Shown here: positions 36,155 through 43,840 of the stretch, piece by piece
How the letters are laid out: the number at the start of each line of letters is the position of its first letter
How positions within the stretch are numbered: position 1 is the first letter of the stretch
NCBI GenBank assembly: GCA_029268305.1
Contig: JAJUGE010000004.1
Coordinates: 42,177-106,176 of the forward strand
DNA: 64,000 nt
Direction of reading: 5' to 3'
Source: Alphaproteobacteria bacterium
Lineage (GTDB): Bacteria > Pseudomonadota > Alphaproteobacteria > JAJUGE01
Made by a program: the position numbers and the translations under genes
Notes under the pieces: model-generated
The model's input: the letters and a program-made list of their open reading frames with translations, nothing else
The model's database searches: none
What the model was told of the DNA's origin: nothing

Positions 36155-37123
36155 CTATCGAGCGGGGCCGAAGTACTGTCCCGGTTGCTGCTGACCGCCA
36201 TAGCCCGGCTGTTGGCCATAACCCGGTTGTTGGCCGTAGCCCATCTGCTGGTGCTGCTGCAGCGGCAGCCCCGCCTGCTGCCATGCCTCGATGCCCCCTC
36301 GGTACCAGAGAACGTTGCGGTAGCCGAGATTGATCGCCCGAAGGGCGGCGTTGTAGGACATCCAGCATTGAGGGTTCAGGCAGTAGAACACCATCGGCAC
36401 TTCTTTGCTGCCGCCGGACGCCTGCTGCAGATAGGCGCCGAATTGCTGCTGGAACTGGTCCTGAAAGGTCCCGGGTTGGGCCGCCGCCACCGCGGGCATG
36501 GCTCCGGGGAGCGTCTGTGGCCCGCCGAGAACGTCGAAGATGAGCTTCGGCATGCTCTGGTTCTGCACGAGCTCGACCAGACCCTTAGTGGTGATCACCT
36601 GCCCGCCCGGAAGCTGATTTGGCGTCGGACCGTGCGGCGGACCGGCATGCAGCTCGCGCTGCGGCGGCACGCCGAAGTCTTGCCGCTCCGCCTGACTCAT
36701 CCGGTCGAGGTCGGGCATGCCGCTCGGGCTCGGCCCCTGGCCATATTGCGGCGGTTGCCCATAGGGAGCTTGCGGGCCGTAGCCTGGTGGTCCGCCGAAG
36801 CCGGGCTGCTGACTGCCGCCATAGCCAGGCTGCGGCTGCCCGTATTGCGGCTGTCCAAATCGCGGCTGCCCGTAACCGGGTGCTTGACCGTAAGGCTGCT
36901 GCGGTCCGGCTCCAGGTTGCCCATAGCCCTGCGGCTGCCCGTATCCCGGAGACGACGGCCCCTGCTGGCCCGGTGCCGGCTGCCCGAACTCCGGAAGCTG
37001 GGTCTGGAGCTCGGGGAATTGCTGCTGTGCCGCCGCTGGCCCGGCCAACAGAAGCGGCGTCGCCAGCAGGACCGCCACCGTCACCCGTCGCGGCTCCCTG
37101 CGACATCCACCAACGTACTTCAT
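36155..37123 (-). CDS. Exported rhodanese-like protein with Gly-Tyr-Gln-Pro-rich region
   Basis: The 322-residue protein has a signal peptide (to about 32, AAAQQQ), a low-complexity region at about 45-135 built of GYGQP/PGYGQ units, and a rhodanese-like domain at about 175-290. The reactive loop reads FYCLNPQCWMSYNAALRA (Cys248 and Cys253), which resembles the CxxCW-motif rhodaneses associated with PQQ-dependent catabolism. The C-terminus again carries GYGQQP repeats. The start (ATG 37123) overlaps the stop of the upstream unknown exported protein (ATGA), so the two are co-translated. It may carry sulfur or handle cyanide/thiocyanate; this is inference. Confidence 0.82.
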   Translation of the reverse strand: MKYVGGCRREPRRVTVAVLLATPLLLAGPAAAQQQFPELQTQLPEFGQPAPGQQGPSSPGYGQPQGYGQPGAGPQQPYGQAPGYGQPRFGQPQYGQPQPGYGGSQQPGFGGPPGYGPQAPYGQPPQYGQGPSPSGMPDLDRMSQAERQDFGVPPQRELHAGPPHGPTPNQLPGGQVITTKGLVELVQNQSMPKLIFDVLGGPQTLPGAMPAVAAAQPGTFQDQFQQQFGAYLQQASGGSKEVPMVFYCLNPQCWMSYNAALRAINLGYRNVLWYRGGIEAWQQAGLPLQQHQQMGYGQQPGYGQQPGYGGQQQPGQYFGPAR

Positions 37124-38235
37124 TGCGCCCTCTGCAATTCCACGGCGTTGATGCCGAATTCCACGTACGGGTTGAGGTTCGGATTGTCCGTCATGAGATA
37201 GCTGCCGTCCTCAAGCCGCCAGGCGTGGCTATAGGTGTTCGGCAGCTCCACCTGTTCACCCATCTGCGGGTCGTTGTAGATCTCCTGGCCGCGGATCGCC
37301 CGGATCAGCTTGTCGTGAGACTTGTCCTCGATCGCTTGCCGCGCTTTCCAGCCCTCGTGGATCATCGTGCTGATCTCGGCGTTCGCCTGCGCGGTGATGC
37401 GCGAGCGTTCCCGGGCGCCCTTGGCGTTGATCTGGGCGACCGTCTGGTTGTGCCGGTTCATACGCGCCTGCCACTGCGGGTCGGGCTTCATCGAGAGCCG
37501 GATCGTTTCGTAGAGCTGAAAGTCGAGAGCCTCGTCCGGGGCGCGCATGGCGAAGGCCGGTAGCGAGGAGCCGTACATGAACTCCATCACGCCGCCCATA
37601 GCGTCCGCCATGCGCGTAACACTGAAGATCGCGGAGGCGCCGATGATCTCGCGCACGTTCTGCGACTTGTAGCGGTAAGCGATCAGGACTTCGCCGGCAT
37701 CGGCCCAGGTGCGCTGCTCGATCCCCGGCATCGGCGCCATCGCCGTCTGGGTGAGCATGTCGCCGAGCGGCTTGGCGATGTCCGCGCGCGGCCGGAAGTC
37801 GAGAATCGCCGCGCCCGGCCGACGGGCCTGGACCAGCGCCTGCAGGAACTGCCGGATGTCGGAGAAGCCGGCATTGGTGCAGCCGCCGGTGCTCTGGAAC
37901 TGCGGCGGCAGATTGGTCGCCTGCCAAGCCGTTGCGGGTACAATCTCGACGGCGCTGGCGCCGGCCGGGTCGCCCGCCGCCCATTCGAAGCGTGTCGCCT
38001 CCGCCTGACAGCCGGTCTGCGGATTCCAGATGACACCGCCGCGATGCTGCCAGCCGACCGGGATCATGATGCGCGCAGCCGGAACCGGTGCTTCGAAGCC
38101 GTTGTGGTCGATGATCTCGACGAGATTGAAGCGTTGCGCCCCTTGCGGCGCCGGTTGTGCCGCGGCCGGGTCTGCGATCCACCCGATGCTGATAGAGAGA
38201 ACCAACGCCGAGACGGCGCACGCTTTCGCTGTCAT
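37120..38235 (-). CDS. Exported protein of unknown function, coupled to the rhodanese-like protein
   Basis: The 371-residue protein has a signal peptide (about 1-26, ADPAAAQP). The mature part has no motif that I recognise. Residues about 60-200 look like a beta-rich domain with IMIPVGWQHRGGVIWNPQTG and a Cys pair, followed by a helical, charged region with QINAKGARERSRITAQANAE, and a C-terminal VELPNTYSHAWRLEDGSYLMTD segment. GGGGGTGGG precedes the ATG at 38235. It is 114 bases downstream of the nitrile hydratase accessory gene and overlaps the rhodanese-like gene. I cannot assign a function. Confidence 0.8.
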   Translation of the reverse strand: MTAKACAVSALVLSISIGWIADPAAAQPAPQGAQRFNLVEIIDHNGFEAPVPAARIMIPVGWQHRGGVIWNPQTGCQAEATRFEWAAGDPAGASAVEIVPATAWQATNLPPQFQSTGGCTNAGFSDIRQFLQALVQARRPGAAILDFRPRADIAKPLGDMLTQTAMAPMPGIEQRTWADAGEVLIAYRYKSQNVREIIGASAIFSVTRMADAMGGVMEFMYGSSLPAFAMRAPDEALDFQLYETIRLSMKPDPQWQARMNRHNQTVAQINAKGARERSRITAQANAEISTMIHEGWKARQAIEDKSHDKLIRAIRGQEIYNDPQMGEQVELPNTYSHAWRLEDGSYLMTDNPNLNPYVEFGINAVELQRAQ

Positions 38236-38349
38236 GGTCCCACCCCCCACCAGATCATCGTACCAGCGTCCGGATCGTCGGGCGATGCCCGCCGCATCTC
38301 TCAGGCCGGTATTTCTAATCCGTGTGAGGGGCAGCGGGAGTGATGCACG

Positions 38350-38757
38350 TCACCCGTGGTCGTGGTCGTGGTCGTGGTCGTGGTGGTGTGCGGAGGGTTT
38401 GGACGCCCCCGCCGACAGCTCCACCGGTGCCCCGTGCGGCGTGTTGAGATAGGCGCGGCGCCACTGCTCGGTGCGTGCGGCGACGGCCTCCCCACCGACG
38501 TCCGAGCGCGCGGCGAGCAGCTGCTCGAGAGCGGCGAGCGCAGCGGCGTAGTAGGTCGCCTGGGTGTCGGGCTCGCCGCGAGCCGACGCGGCTCTCAGTT
38601 CGGCCCCCAGGGTGTCCGACCATTCCACGCGGGAGAAGACCCCGCGCTCGGCGAGGGCATATGCGAGCGCAAGCACCTCCGCTTGCCACGGCTCCTCGAA
38701 GGCGGGCTCTCCGTCCGTGCGGGCGAGCGGTCCGATTGCCGCCTCATTCGCGGTCAA
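38350..38757 (-). CDS. Nitrile hydratase accessory (activator) protein with His-Asp tail
   Basis: The 135-residue protein matches nitrile hydratase accessory/activator proteins that help load cobalt into the alpha subunit: FEEPWQAEVLALAYALAERG at the start and ATYYAAALAALEQLLAARS further on. Its last dozen residues read HHHDHDHDHDHG, a strong candidate metal-binding tail, coded by a six-base repeat. It overlaps the end of the beta-subunit gene by 14 bases, the typical order being alpha, beta, activator. Confidence 0.92.
   Translation of the reverse strand: MTANEAAIGPLARTDGEPAFEEPWQAEVLALAYALAERGVFSRVEWSDTLGAELRAASARGEPDTQATYYAAALAALEQLLAARSDVGGEAVAARTEQWRRAYLNTPHGAPVELSAGASKPSAHHHDHDHDHDHG
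38356..38388 (+). repeat. Hexanucleotide microsatellite in the nitrile hydratase accessory gene
   Basis: Four perfect copies of GTGGTC (38356-38379) followed by GTGGTGGTG encode the His-Asp and His residues at the C-terminus of the accessory protein. Because the unit is six bases, slippage would change the length of the metal-binding tail without shifting the frame. Confidence 0.9.
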
Positions 38758-39397
38758 GATAGCTCTCCCACAGATCGAGGAAGACGCGGTCGCGGTGGGT
38801 CACCTCCGGCCACAGATCGGAAGCGGCGAAACCCACGGTGTAGAGCGGCTCCGCCCGGTCCTCCCCGACGGCGTGAGCGTCGGGGAACACGTGCGGCCCA
38901 TGGCTGGCGACGATCACGCCGCGATGCCCGCGGACATAGCGGGGCAGACGCGTGTGGCCGGGGATGCCGTGGGCTTTCGTTCGCACGATATCGCCGGGGC
39001 GAAATGCCGGGTCGGCCGCGCCGGGGCGATCGTAGCGGGTATAGCCGGCTCGGCCGGTCCTGAAGCTCTCGGGCGGCGGCGCCGGCGGAACCTTTTTCGG
39101 CCGGTATGTCGATTTGCCGGTCGCGATCTCCTCCACGGTGGCAACGCCCGAGTTGACCAACATCGCCGAATAGGCCTGCATCCATTGGTCATAGTAGGGG
39201 CGGGTGAGGTAATCGGCCGGATCGATCAGTTCACGGCAATGCCGGAACCAGTCGATGTTCCAGTCGGCCGGACGCGCCATGCAGCGGGCCATGCCGAACA
39301 TGCGTCCCTCCCACGGCGCGTGGAAGGCTTCCTCCGGTTCATCGACGTCGATGCGGCCGAAGCCCTGCAGACCGCCGAGATCGTGAATGCCGTCCAT
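38744..39397 (-). CDS. nthB: Nitrile hydratase beta subunit
   Basis: The 217-residue protein is the beta subunit of nitrile hydratase, which hydrates nitriles to amides. The start MDGIHDLGGLQGFGRID and the DWFRHCRELIDPADYLTRPYY region are typical, as are the C-terminal PGDIVRTKAHGIPGHTRLPRY and LFTVGFAASDLW-like segment. Its ATG overlaps the alpha-subunit stop (ATGA). Confidence 0.95.
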   Translation of the reverse strand: MDGIHDLGGLQGFGRIDVDEPEEAFHAPWEGRMFGMARCMARPADWNIDWFRHCRELIDPADYLTRPYYDQWMQAYSAMLVNSGVATVEEIATGKSTYRPKKVPPAPPPESFRTGRAGYTRYDRPGAADPAFRPGDIVRTKAHGIPGHTRLPRYVRGHRGVIVASHGPHVFPDAHAVGEDRAEPLYTVGFAASDLWPEVTHRDRVFLDLWESYLDRE

Positions 39398-40047
39398 CAG
39401 GTCGCCTCCTTCACCATGCGGGAGAGGTCGCGGTCAGTGCCGATCATCGAGTTGCGGGTGACGAGCTTCGCGAGCCGCTCTTCACTCCATCCCTCGGTGT
39501 CGGCGGGACGCTGCGGCACCACCATGTGGCGGAGCTCTGCGGTGCTGTCCCAGACCTGTACTTCCACCTCGTCCGAGAGGCGGACGCCGAACTCCTCCAG
39601 CACGCCCCGGGGCTCCCGTACCGCGCGGGCCCGGTAGGCGGCCATCTTGTACCAGGTCGGCGGAATTCCGAGCACGCCCTGGGGATAGCAGGAGCAGAGG
39701 GTGCAGACCACGAGGTGGTGCACGTCGTCCGTGTTCTCGTGCGCCGTCAGGTGCGAGATGCCGGTGCCGTCGAACCCGAACTGGGCCGCGGCCTCGGCGG
39801 CATCCGATAGCAGCAGCTCGCGGAAGGCGGGATCGACCCAAGCACGCGCCACCATTCGCGCTCCCCGCTTGGGGCCGATCTCCTCGCTGTAGCCTTCGAC
39901 CCAGGCGTCGACCGTGCGCGGGTCGACCAGTCCCTTTTCGATCAGCAGGCTTTCCAGAGCCTTCACGCGCAGCGCCGGCTCCGCCGGCAGATGGCTGTGC
40001 AGCTCGTCGTGGATGTGCCTGACGGCACGGGAATCATGATCGACCAT
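39397..40047 (-). CDS. nthA: Nitrile hydratase alpha subunit, cobalt type
   Basis: This 216-residue subunit carries the metal site VVCTLCSCYPQ. The Thr in VCTLCSC marks the cobalt type; iron enzymes have Ser (VCSLCSC). The cysteines that are oxidised to sulfinate and sulfenate are both present. The ATG at 40047 has an AGGGA site upstream; a GTG at 40053 is also in frame. It leads the alpha-beta-activator operon. The 175 bases upstream (40048-40222) should contain its promoter; I saw no named operator there. Confidence 0.95.
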   Translation of the reverse strand: MVDHDSRAVRHIHDELHSHLPAEPALRVKALESLLIEKGLVDPRTVDAWVEGYSEEIGPKRGARMVARAWVDPAFRELLLSDAAEAAAQFGFDGTGISHLTAHENTDDVHHLVVCTLCSCYPQGVLGIPPTWYKMAAYRARAVREPRGVLEEFGVRLSDEVEVQVWDSTAELRHMVVPQRPADTEGWSEERLAKLVTRNSMIGTDRDLSRMVKEAT

Positions 40048-40222
40048 TGTCACATCCCTGCTGGGAGACGAAACCGGATCTCAGCATAGCAGGGTTTCGG
40101 GAGAATCCGACCGTTCGGGTCGGTCTGGCTGCGTCGGGCTCGCCGATCGCCCATGGCGTGCCCTTGGCTCAGGCGCCGCGGTGAGAAGTAGGCCCGACAC
40201 GTCTCCGCCGGGCCTGCGCTCC

Positions 40223-40717
40223 TCAGGCCTGACCCTTGTGAATCGGGTCGACCCAGGCGACCTCCTCCGGCTTCTCGACCGGTTCGATGTCGAGATTGAC
40301 GACGACCGCCTCGTTGTCGCTCCGTACCAGTACGCATTCCAGCGTCTCGTCGCTGGACGCGTTGATCTCCTGGTGCGGCACATAGGGCGGCACGAAGATG
40401 AAATCGCCGGGGCCCGCCTCCGCGACGAATTCCAGCTTCTCGCCCCAGCGCATGCGCGCCTTGCCGCGAATTACATAGATGACGCTCTCGAGCGGACCGT
40501 GATGGTGTGCGCCGGTCTTGGCGTTGGCATGAATGTGCACGGTGCCCGCCCAGATCTTCTGTGCGCCGACGCGAGCGAAATTGATCGCGGCCGCGCGATT
40601 CATGCCTGGAGTGCTCGGCGTGTTCGTATCGAGACTGTCGCCCGGAATCACCTTCACGCCGGTATGCTTCCAGCCGTCTTCGGGAACCGCGTGTCCGCCG
40701 TGTGCTTCGTCCGCCAT
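40223..40717 (-). CDS. Cupin-domain protein
   Basis: The 164-residue protein has one cupin domain with both metal motifs: GAHHHGPLESVIYVIRGKA (residues about 68-86) and PGDFIFVPPYVPHQEIN (about 102-118). It has no signal peptide and no other domain. Cupins of this kind are dioxygenases, isomerases or small-ligand binders; nothing fixes the role. It lies between the nitrile hydratase operon and the divergent acyl-CoA dehydrogenase pair. Confidence 0.85.
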   Translation of the reverse strand: MADEAHGGHAVPEDGWKHTGVKVIPGDSLDTNTPSTPGMNRAAAINFARVGAQKIWAGTVHIHANAKTGAHHHGPLESVIYVIRGKARMRWGEKLEFVAEAGPGDFIFVPPYVPHQEINASSDETLECVLVRSDNEAVVVNLDIEPVEKPEEVAWVDPIHKGQA

Positions 40718-40950
40718 CGAGTGCTCCTATGTCATTGCTGCGCGGCCGGGGCCGCTCCCACGCATTGAGGCGCTATTTAGGCGATCGGCTCGTTCATATC
40801 CACCGGCTTCGGGCCGGAGCCGGCAGGCCCGGAGCCGGTCAATTCGCCGCGTGGATCGCCCGCCCAACGGATCGGTTCATTCCCGCTCCGCGCAGCCGGC
40901 AGTGGACGTCACGGCCCCGCCTGCGCTATGAGGCGGTTCAGGAGGATCGC

Positions 40951-42111
40951 ATGGCTGATGGCAAGTTCAGGTTCCCCGCAGTCGAGCTCGGTCCCGAAGC
41001 AACCGAGCTCCGCAGAGAGGTCCGCGCTTTCCTCGCCGAGGAGCTGAGGACGGGCGGGTTCAAACCGATAGCCGATAGCTGGACCGCAGGCATGTCGCCC
41101 GAGTTCAGCCGCAAGCTCGGTGCGCGCGGATGGCTCGGCATGATGTGGCCGAAAAAGTACGGCGGGCACGAGCGCACCGCACTCGATCGCTATGTCGTGA
41201 CGGAGGAACTGCTGACCGCAGGTGCACCCGTCGCGATGCACTGGATCGCGGATCGGCAGAGCGGCCCCCTACTGCTCCGCTTCGGAACCGAGAAGCAGCG
41301 CGAGGAGATCCTGCCGAGGATCGCCCGGGGCGAGTGTTATTTCGCCATCGGCATGAGCGAGCCGGATTCCGGCTCCGACCTCGCGTCGCTTCGCACGGCA
41401 GCGAAGAAAGTCGACGGCGGCTGGGTCGTGAACGGCCGCAAGATCTGGTCGAGCGGCGCCCATCTCTGTCATTACATGATCACGCTGGTACGCACCGCGC
41501 CGAAAGAGGACGGCGGGCGCCACGACGGCCTCAGCCAATTCCTCATCGACCTGAAATCGCCGGGTGTGAGCATCCGCCCGATCAAGAACATCGCCGGCGA
41601 TTCGCATTTCAACGAGACGGTTTTCGACGAGGTCTCCGTCCCGGACGAGATGGTCGTGGGGAAGATCGGCGATGGCTGGCGGCAGGTCGTGAGCGAGCTC
41701 GCCTACGAGCGCAGCGGCCCGGAGCGATTCCTCAGCACCTTCGTCGTGATGCGCGAGGGCCTGCGGGAGATCGGTGCGGATGCCGATGCACGAAGCGACG
41801 AGGCGTTCGGTCGCCTGGCGGCGCGCCTGAAGACGCTCCGCCGCATGTCGCTCGGTGTCGGCAGCCTCCTGCAGCAAGGCCAATCTCCGGTGACGGAAGC
41901 GGCATTGGTGAAGGACATCGGCACGCGCTATGAGCGGGAGGTGCTGGAGGAGATGCGGCGGTTGTTGCCGGCGCGACCCTTGGGGCAGTCGCCCGATCCC
42001 TACGGGTCGGTCCTGCGCGACGGGATTCTGTACGTGCCCTCCGCGACGATCCGGGGCGGCACAAACGAGGTATTGAAGGGCATTGTCGCCCGTGAGCTGG
42101 GGTTGAGATGA
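40951..42111 (+). CDS. Acyl-CoA dehydrogenase, first subunit
   Basis: The 386-residue flavoprotein belongs to the acyl-CoA dehydrogenase family. The FAD-contact segments are IGMSEPDSGSDLASLRT and WVVNGRKIWSSGAHLC, and the C-terminal TIRGGTNEVLKGIVARELGL is the usual last segment. The ATG at 40951 has AGGAGG 6 bases upstream. It overlaps the second acyl-CoA dehydrogenase gene (ATGA). The pair resembles the alpha-beta (heterotetrameric) enzymes of steroid and aromatic side-chain breakdown. Confidence 0.92.
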   Translation: MADGKFRFPAVELGPEATELRREVRAFLAEELRTGGFKPIADSWTAGMSPEFSRKLGARGWLGMMWPKKYGGHERTALDRYVVTEELLTAGAPVAMHWIADRQSGPLLLRFGTEKQREEILPRIARGECYFAIGMSEPDSGSDLASLRTAAKKVDGGWVVNGRKIWSSGAHLCHYMITLVRTAPKEDGGRHDGLSQFLIDLKSPGVSIRPIKNIAGDSHFNETVFDEVSVPDEMVVGKIGDGWRQVVSELAYERSGPERFLSTFVVMREGLREIGADADARSDEAFGRLAARLKTLRRMSLGVGSLLQQGQSPVTEAALVKDIGTRYEREVLEEMRRLLPARPLGQSPDPYGSVLRDGILYVPSATIRGGTNEVLKGIVARELGLR

Positions 42112-43154
42112 GCGACAACGACAACATCATCGTCGACACGACGACGCGGCTTCTGCAGGACCTGTGCACGCCGAGCATCGTCAACGATGCCGAAGAGGGC
42201 AAGTGGCCCACCGTCCTCTGGAACGCGCTCGAGGAAGCCGGTCTCCCACTCACGTGGGTATCGGACGAGCTCGGCGGTGCCGGGGCGGAGATCTCCGACG
42301 GATTTGCCGTGCTCAAGGTGGCTGGCAGCTTCGCCGTGCCCGTGCCGCTCGCCGAGACGCTGATGGCCGGCATGCTGCTGGCCAAGGCCGGAATGAACGT
42401 GCCGCAGGGGCCGATGTCGATCGCACCGGTGCAGCCCGGCGCCACCATCGGGCTGCAGGGTGGGGTGCTGAAGGGAACGACCCGGTTCGTTCCGTTCGCC
42501 CGGAGCGTGAAGCATCTCGTCGTGCTCGCAGACGGTAACGTGTGCCTCGTCGCCGCCGGCGATTGTTCGATGAGCCACGGCATCAGCCTGGCCGGGGAGC
42601 CGAGGGACGATGTCTCTTTCGACGGCGTGAAGCCGCTCGATGTCGCTCCCGCCGGAGAGGTTAGCGCTGATTTCGTGCAGCAATTGGGTGCCACGGTGCG
42701 CTCCGTGCAGATGGCCGGCGCATTGCAGCGCATCCTCGACCAATCGGTCGAGTACGCGATGGAGCGCGTGCAGTTCGGGCGCCCCATCGGCAAGTTCCAG
42801 GCGGTGCAGCACAACCTGGCCGAATTGGCGGGTGAAGTGGCGGCGGCAGGAGCCGCCGCCGACGCGGCTGCCGAGGTAGTGGCCGACCCCAGCATCGACG
42901 CCGACCGGCGGGCAGCCGAAGTGGCGACCGCCAAGGTGCGGGTGGGCGAGGCCGCCGGCAAGGGAGCCGCGATCGCTCACCAGGCACACGGCGCGATGGG
43001 CTTCACCTATGAACACTCGCTCCATCACTCGACCCGCCGCCTCTGGTCCTGGCGCGACGAATTCGGCAACGAAGCGGTCTGGGCAGGGCGTCTCGGCCGT
43101 TTAGTGGCGGCGCGAGGGGCCGACAATCTCTGGCCCTTCATCACCGGGGAATAG
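42108..43154 (+). CDS. Acyl-CoA dehydrogenase, second subunit
   Basis: This 348-residue protein is a shorter acyl-CoA dehydrogenase paralogue with the QFGRPIGKFQAVQHNLAELA segment and a C-terminal HGAMGFTYEHSLHHSTRRLW region. The middle of the chain lacks the clear FAD-site segment seen in the first subunit, as in other heteromeric pairs where the FAD site lies between subunits. Its start overlaps the first subunit's stop, so equal synthesis is likely. A terminator hairpin follows. Confidence 0.9.
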   Translation: MSDNDNIIVDTTTRLLQDLCTPSIVNDAEEGKWPTVLWNALEEAGLPLTWVSDELGGAGAEISDGFAVLKVAGSFAVPVPLAETLMAGMLLAKAGMNVPQGPMSIAPVQPGATIGLQGGVLKGTTRFVPFARSVKHLVVLADGNVCLVAAGDCSMSHGISLAGEPRDDVSFDGVKPLDVAPAGEVSADFVQQLGATVRSVQMAGALQRILDQSVEYAMERVQFGRPIGKFQAVQHNLAELAGEVAAAGAAADAAAEVVADPSIDADRRAAEVATAKVRVGEAAGKGAAIAHQAHGAMGFTYEHSLHHSTRRLWSWRDEFGNEAVWAGRLGRLVAARGADNLWPFITGE

Positions 43155-43176
43155 GCCAGACTCCCGCGAAAGACAA

Positions 43177-43209
43177 GGGCCGGTCCTTCGCAGGACCGGC
43201 CCTCGCTTT
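43177..43209 (+). terminator. Rho-independent terminator of the acyl-CoA dehydrogenase operon
   Basis: An 11-base perfect stem (GGGCCGGTCCT with AGGACCGGCCC, 43177-43202) closes a TCGC loop, and a short T-containing tail follows (CTCGCTTTAT). It lies 23 bases after the stop at 43154 and 20 bases before the convergent stop at 43229. Confidence 0.85.
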
Positions 43210-43228
43210 ATCGGGCTATGGTCAGGAG

Positions 43229-43744
43229 TTACCTGCTTCCGCTACCTGTCACCGGCCCTTCTGAAGTGTTGCCGGTAGTCGCCCCCGTCCCGGTCTGGGT
43301 CGGCTCGACGCCCGAACCCGCCTCCGGGCTCATCGAGCCCCAGCGCTCGCTGGACCAGGTCTCGTACTCTCGGTCCATGCGCTCCATCTGCGACTCACGC
43401 CATTCCTGATAATCGCGATCCATGTCGCTGCGTGAGTACTTGTCGCCTATGCTGTCTTGGCCGTGGATCGTGCCAGACCGCGAGCGCTCGGCCTTGGTCT
43501 GCAGCTCGCCCGAGTGGCCGGAGCGGTCGCTGGACCAGCTTTGGAAGTCCCGATCCATCCGCTGCGTCTGCTCGTCGCGCCAGGTGCTATAGTCTTTATC
43601 CATGTGCACGGCGCTGGCGCCACCTTGACCATGAATACCGCCGGTCCGCGCGCGATCCGCGACGTCCGACTGGGCCATCGCTGCGGCGGGCACCATCAGC
43701 GCGCCCATCGCGGTGGTGATCAGTGCATATCGAAGCGTCTTCAT
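43229..43744 (-). CDS. Exported protein with two copies of a Trp/Asp/Arg-rich repeat
   Basis: The 171-residue protein has a signal peptide (residues 1-25, ending AMAQ). The mature part contains two copies of a unit of about 45 residues: GGIHGQ ... HMDKDYSTWRDEQTQRMDRD (35-66) and GTIHGQ ... DMDRDYQEWRESQMERMDRE (91-126), each followed by WSSxR. A Thr/Gly/Ser-rich tail closes it. I do not recognise a family. It is leftward and lies between the terminator of the acyl-CoA dehydrogenase operon and the ApbE gene. Confidence 0.75.
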   Translation of the reverse strand: MKTLRYALITTAMGALMVPAAAMAQSDVADRARTGGIHGQGGASAVHMDKDYSTWRDEQTQRMDRDFQSWSSDRSGHSGELQTKAERSRSGTIHGQDSIGDKYSRSDMDRDYQEWRESQMERMDREYETWSSERWGSMSPEAGSGVEPTQTGTGATTGNTSEGPVTGSGSR

Positions 43745-43840
43745 CGAAATATCCCTCTCGCTTTGCCAGGCGGGGGCCGCTGATCGGGCCCCCCGCCTTC
43801 CCACGCACTGAAAGGGATGAGTGCACCAAGAGTTCCGTGC

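Noticed and set aside
36031..36219. 62-residue minus-strand open frame between the rhodanese-like gene and the CoxL-type gene
   Set aside because: No ribosome binding site, no homology pattern, and it overlaps the end of the rhodanese-like gene.
39397..40047. Iron-type nitrile hydratase
   Set aside because: The metal site is VCTLCSC (Thr), the cobalt form; the activator with a metal tail fits cobalt too.
43769..43797. Hairpin GGCGGGGGCC ... GGCCCCCCGCC as terminator of the ApbE operon
   Set aside because: The stem needs a bulge and no U-tract follows on the minus strand; it may still slow transcription, but I do not list it as a terminator.
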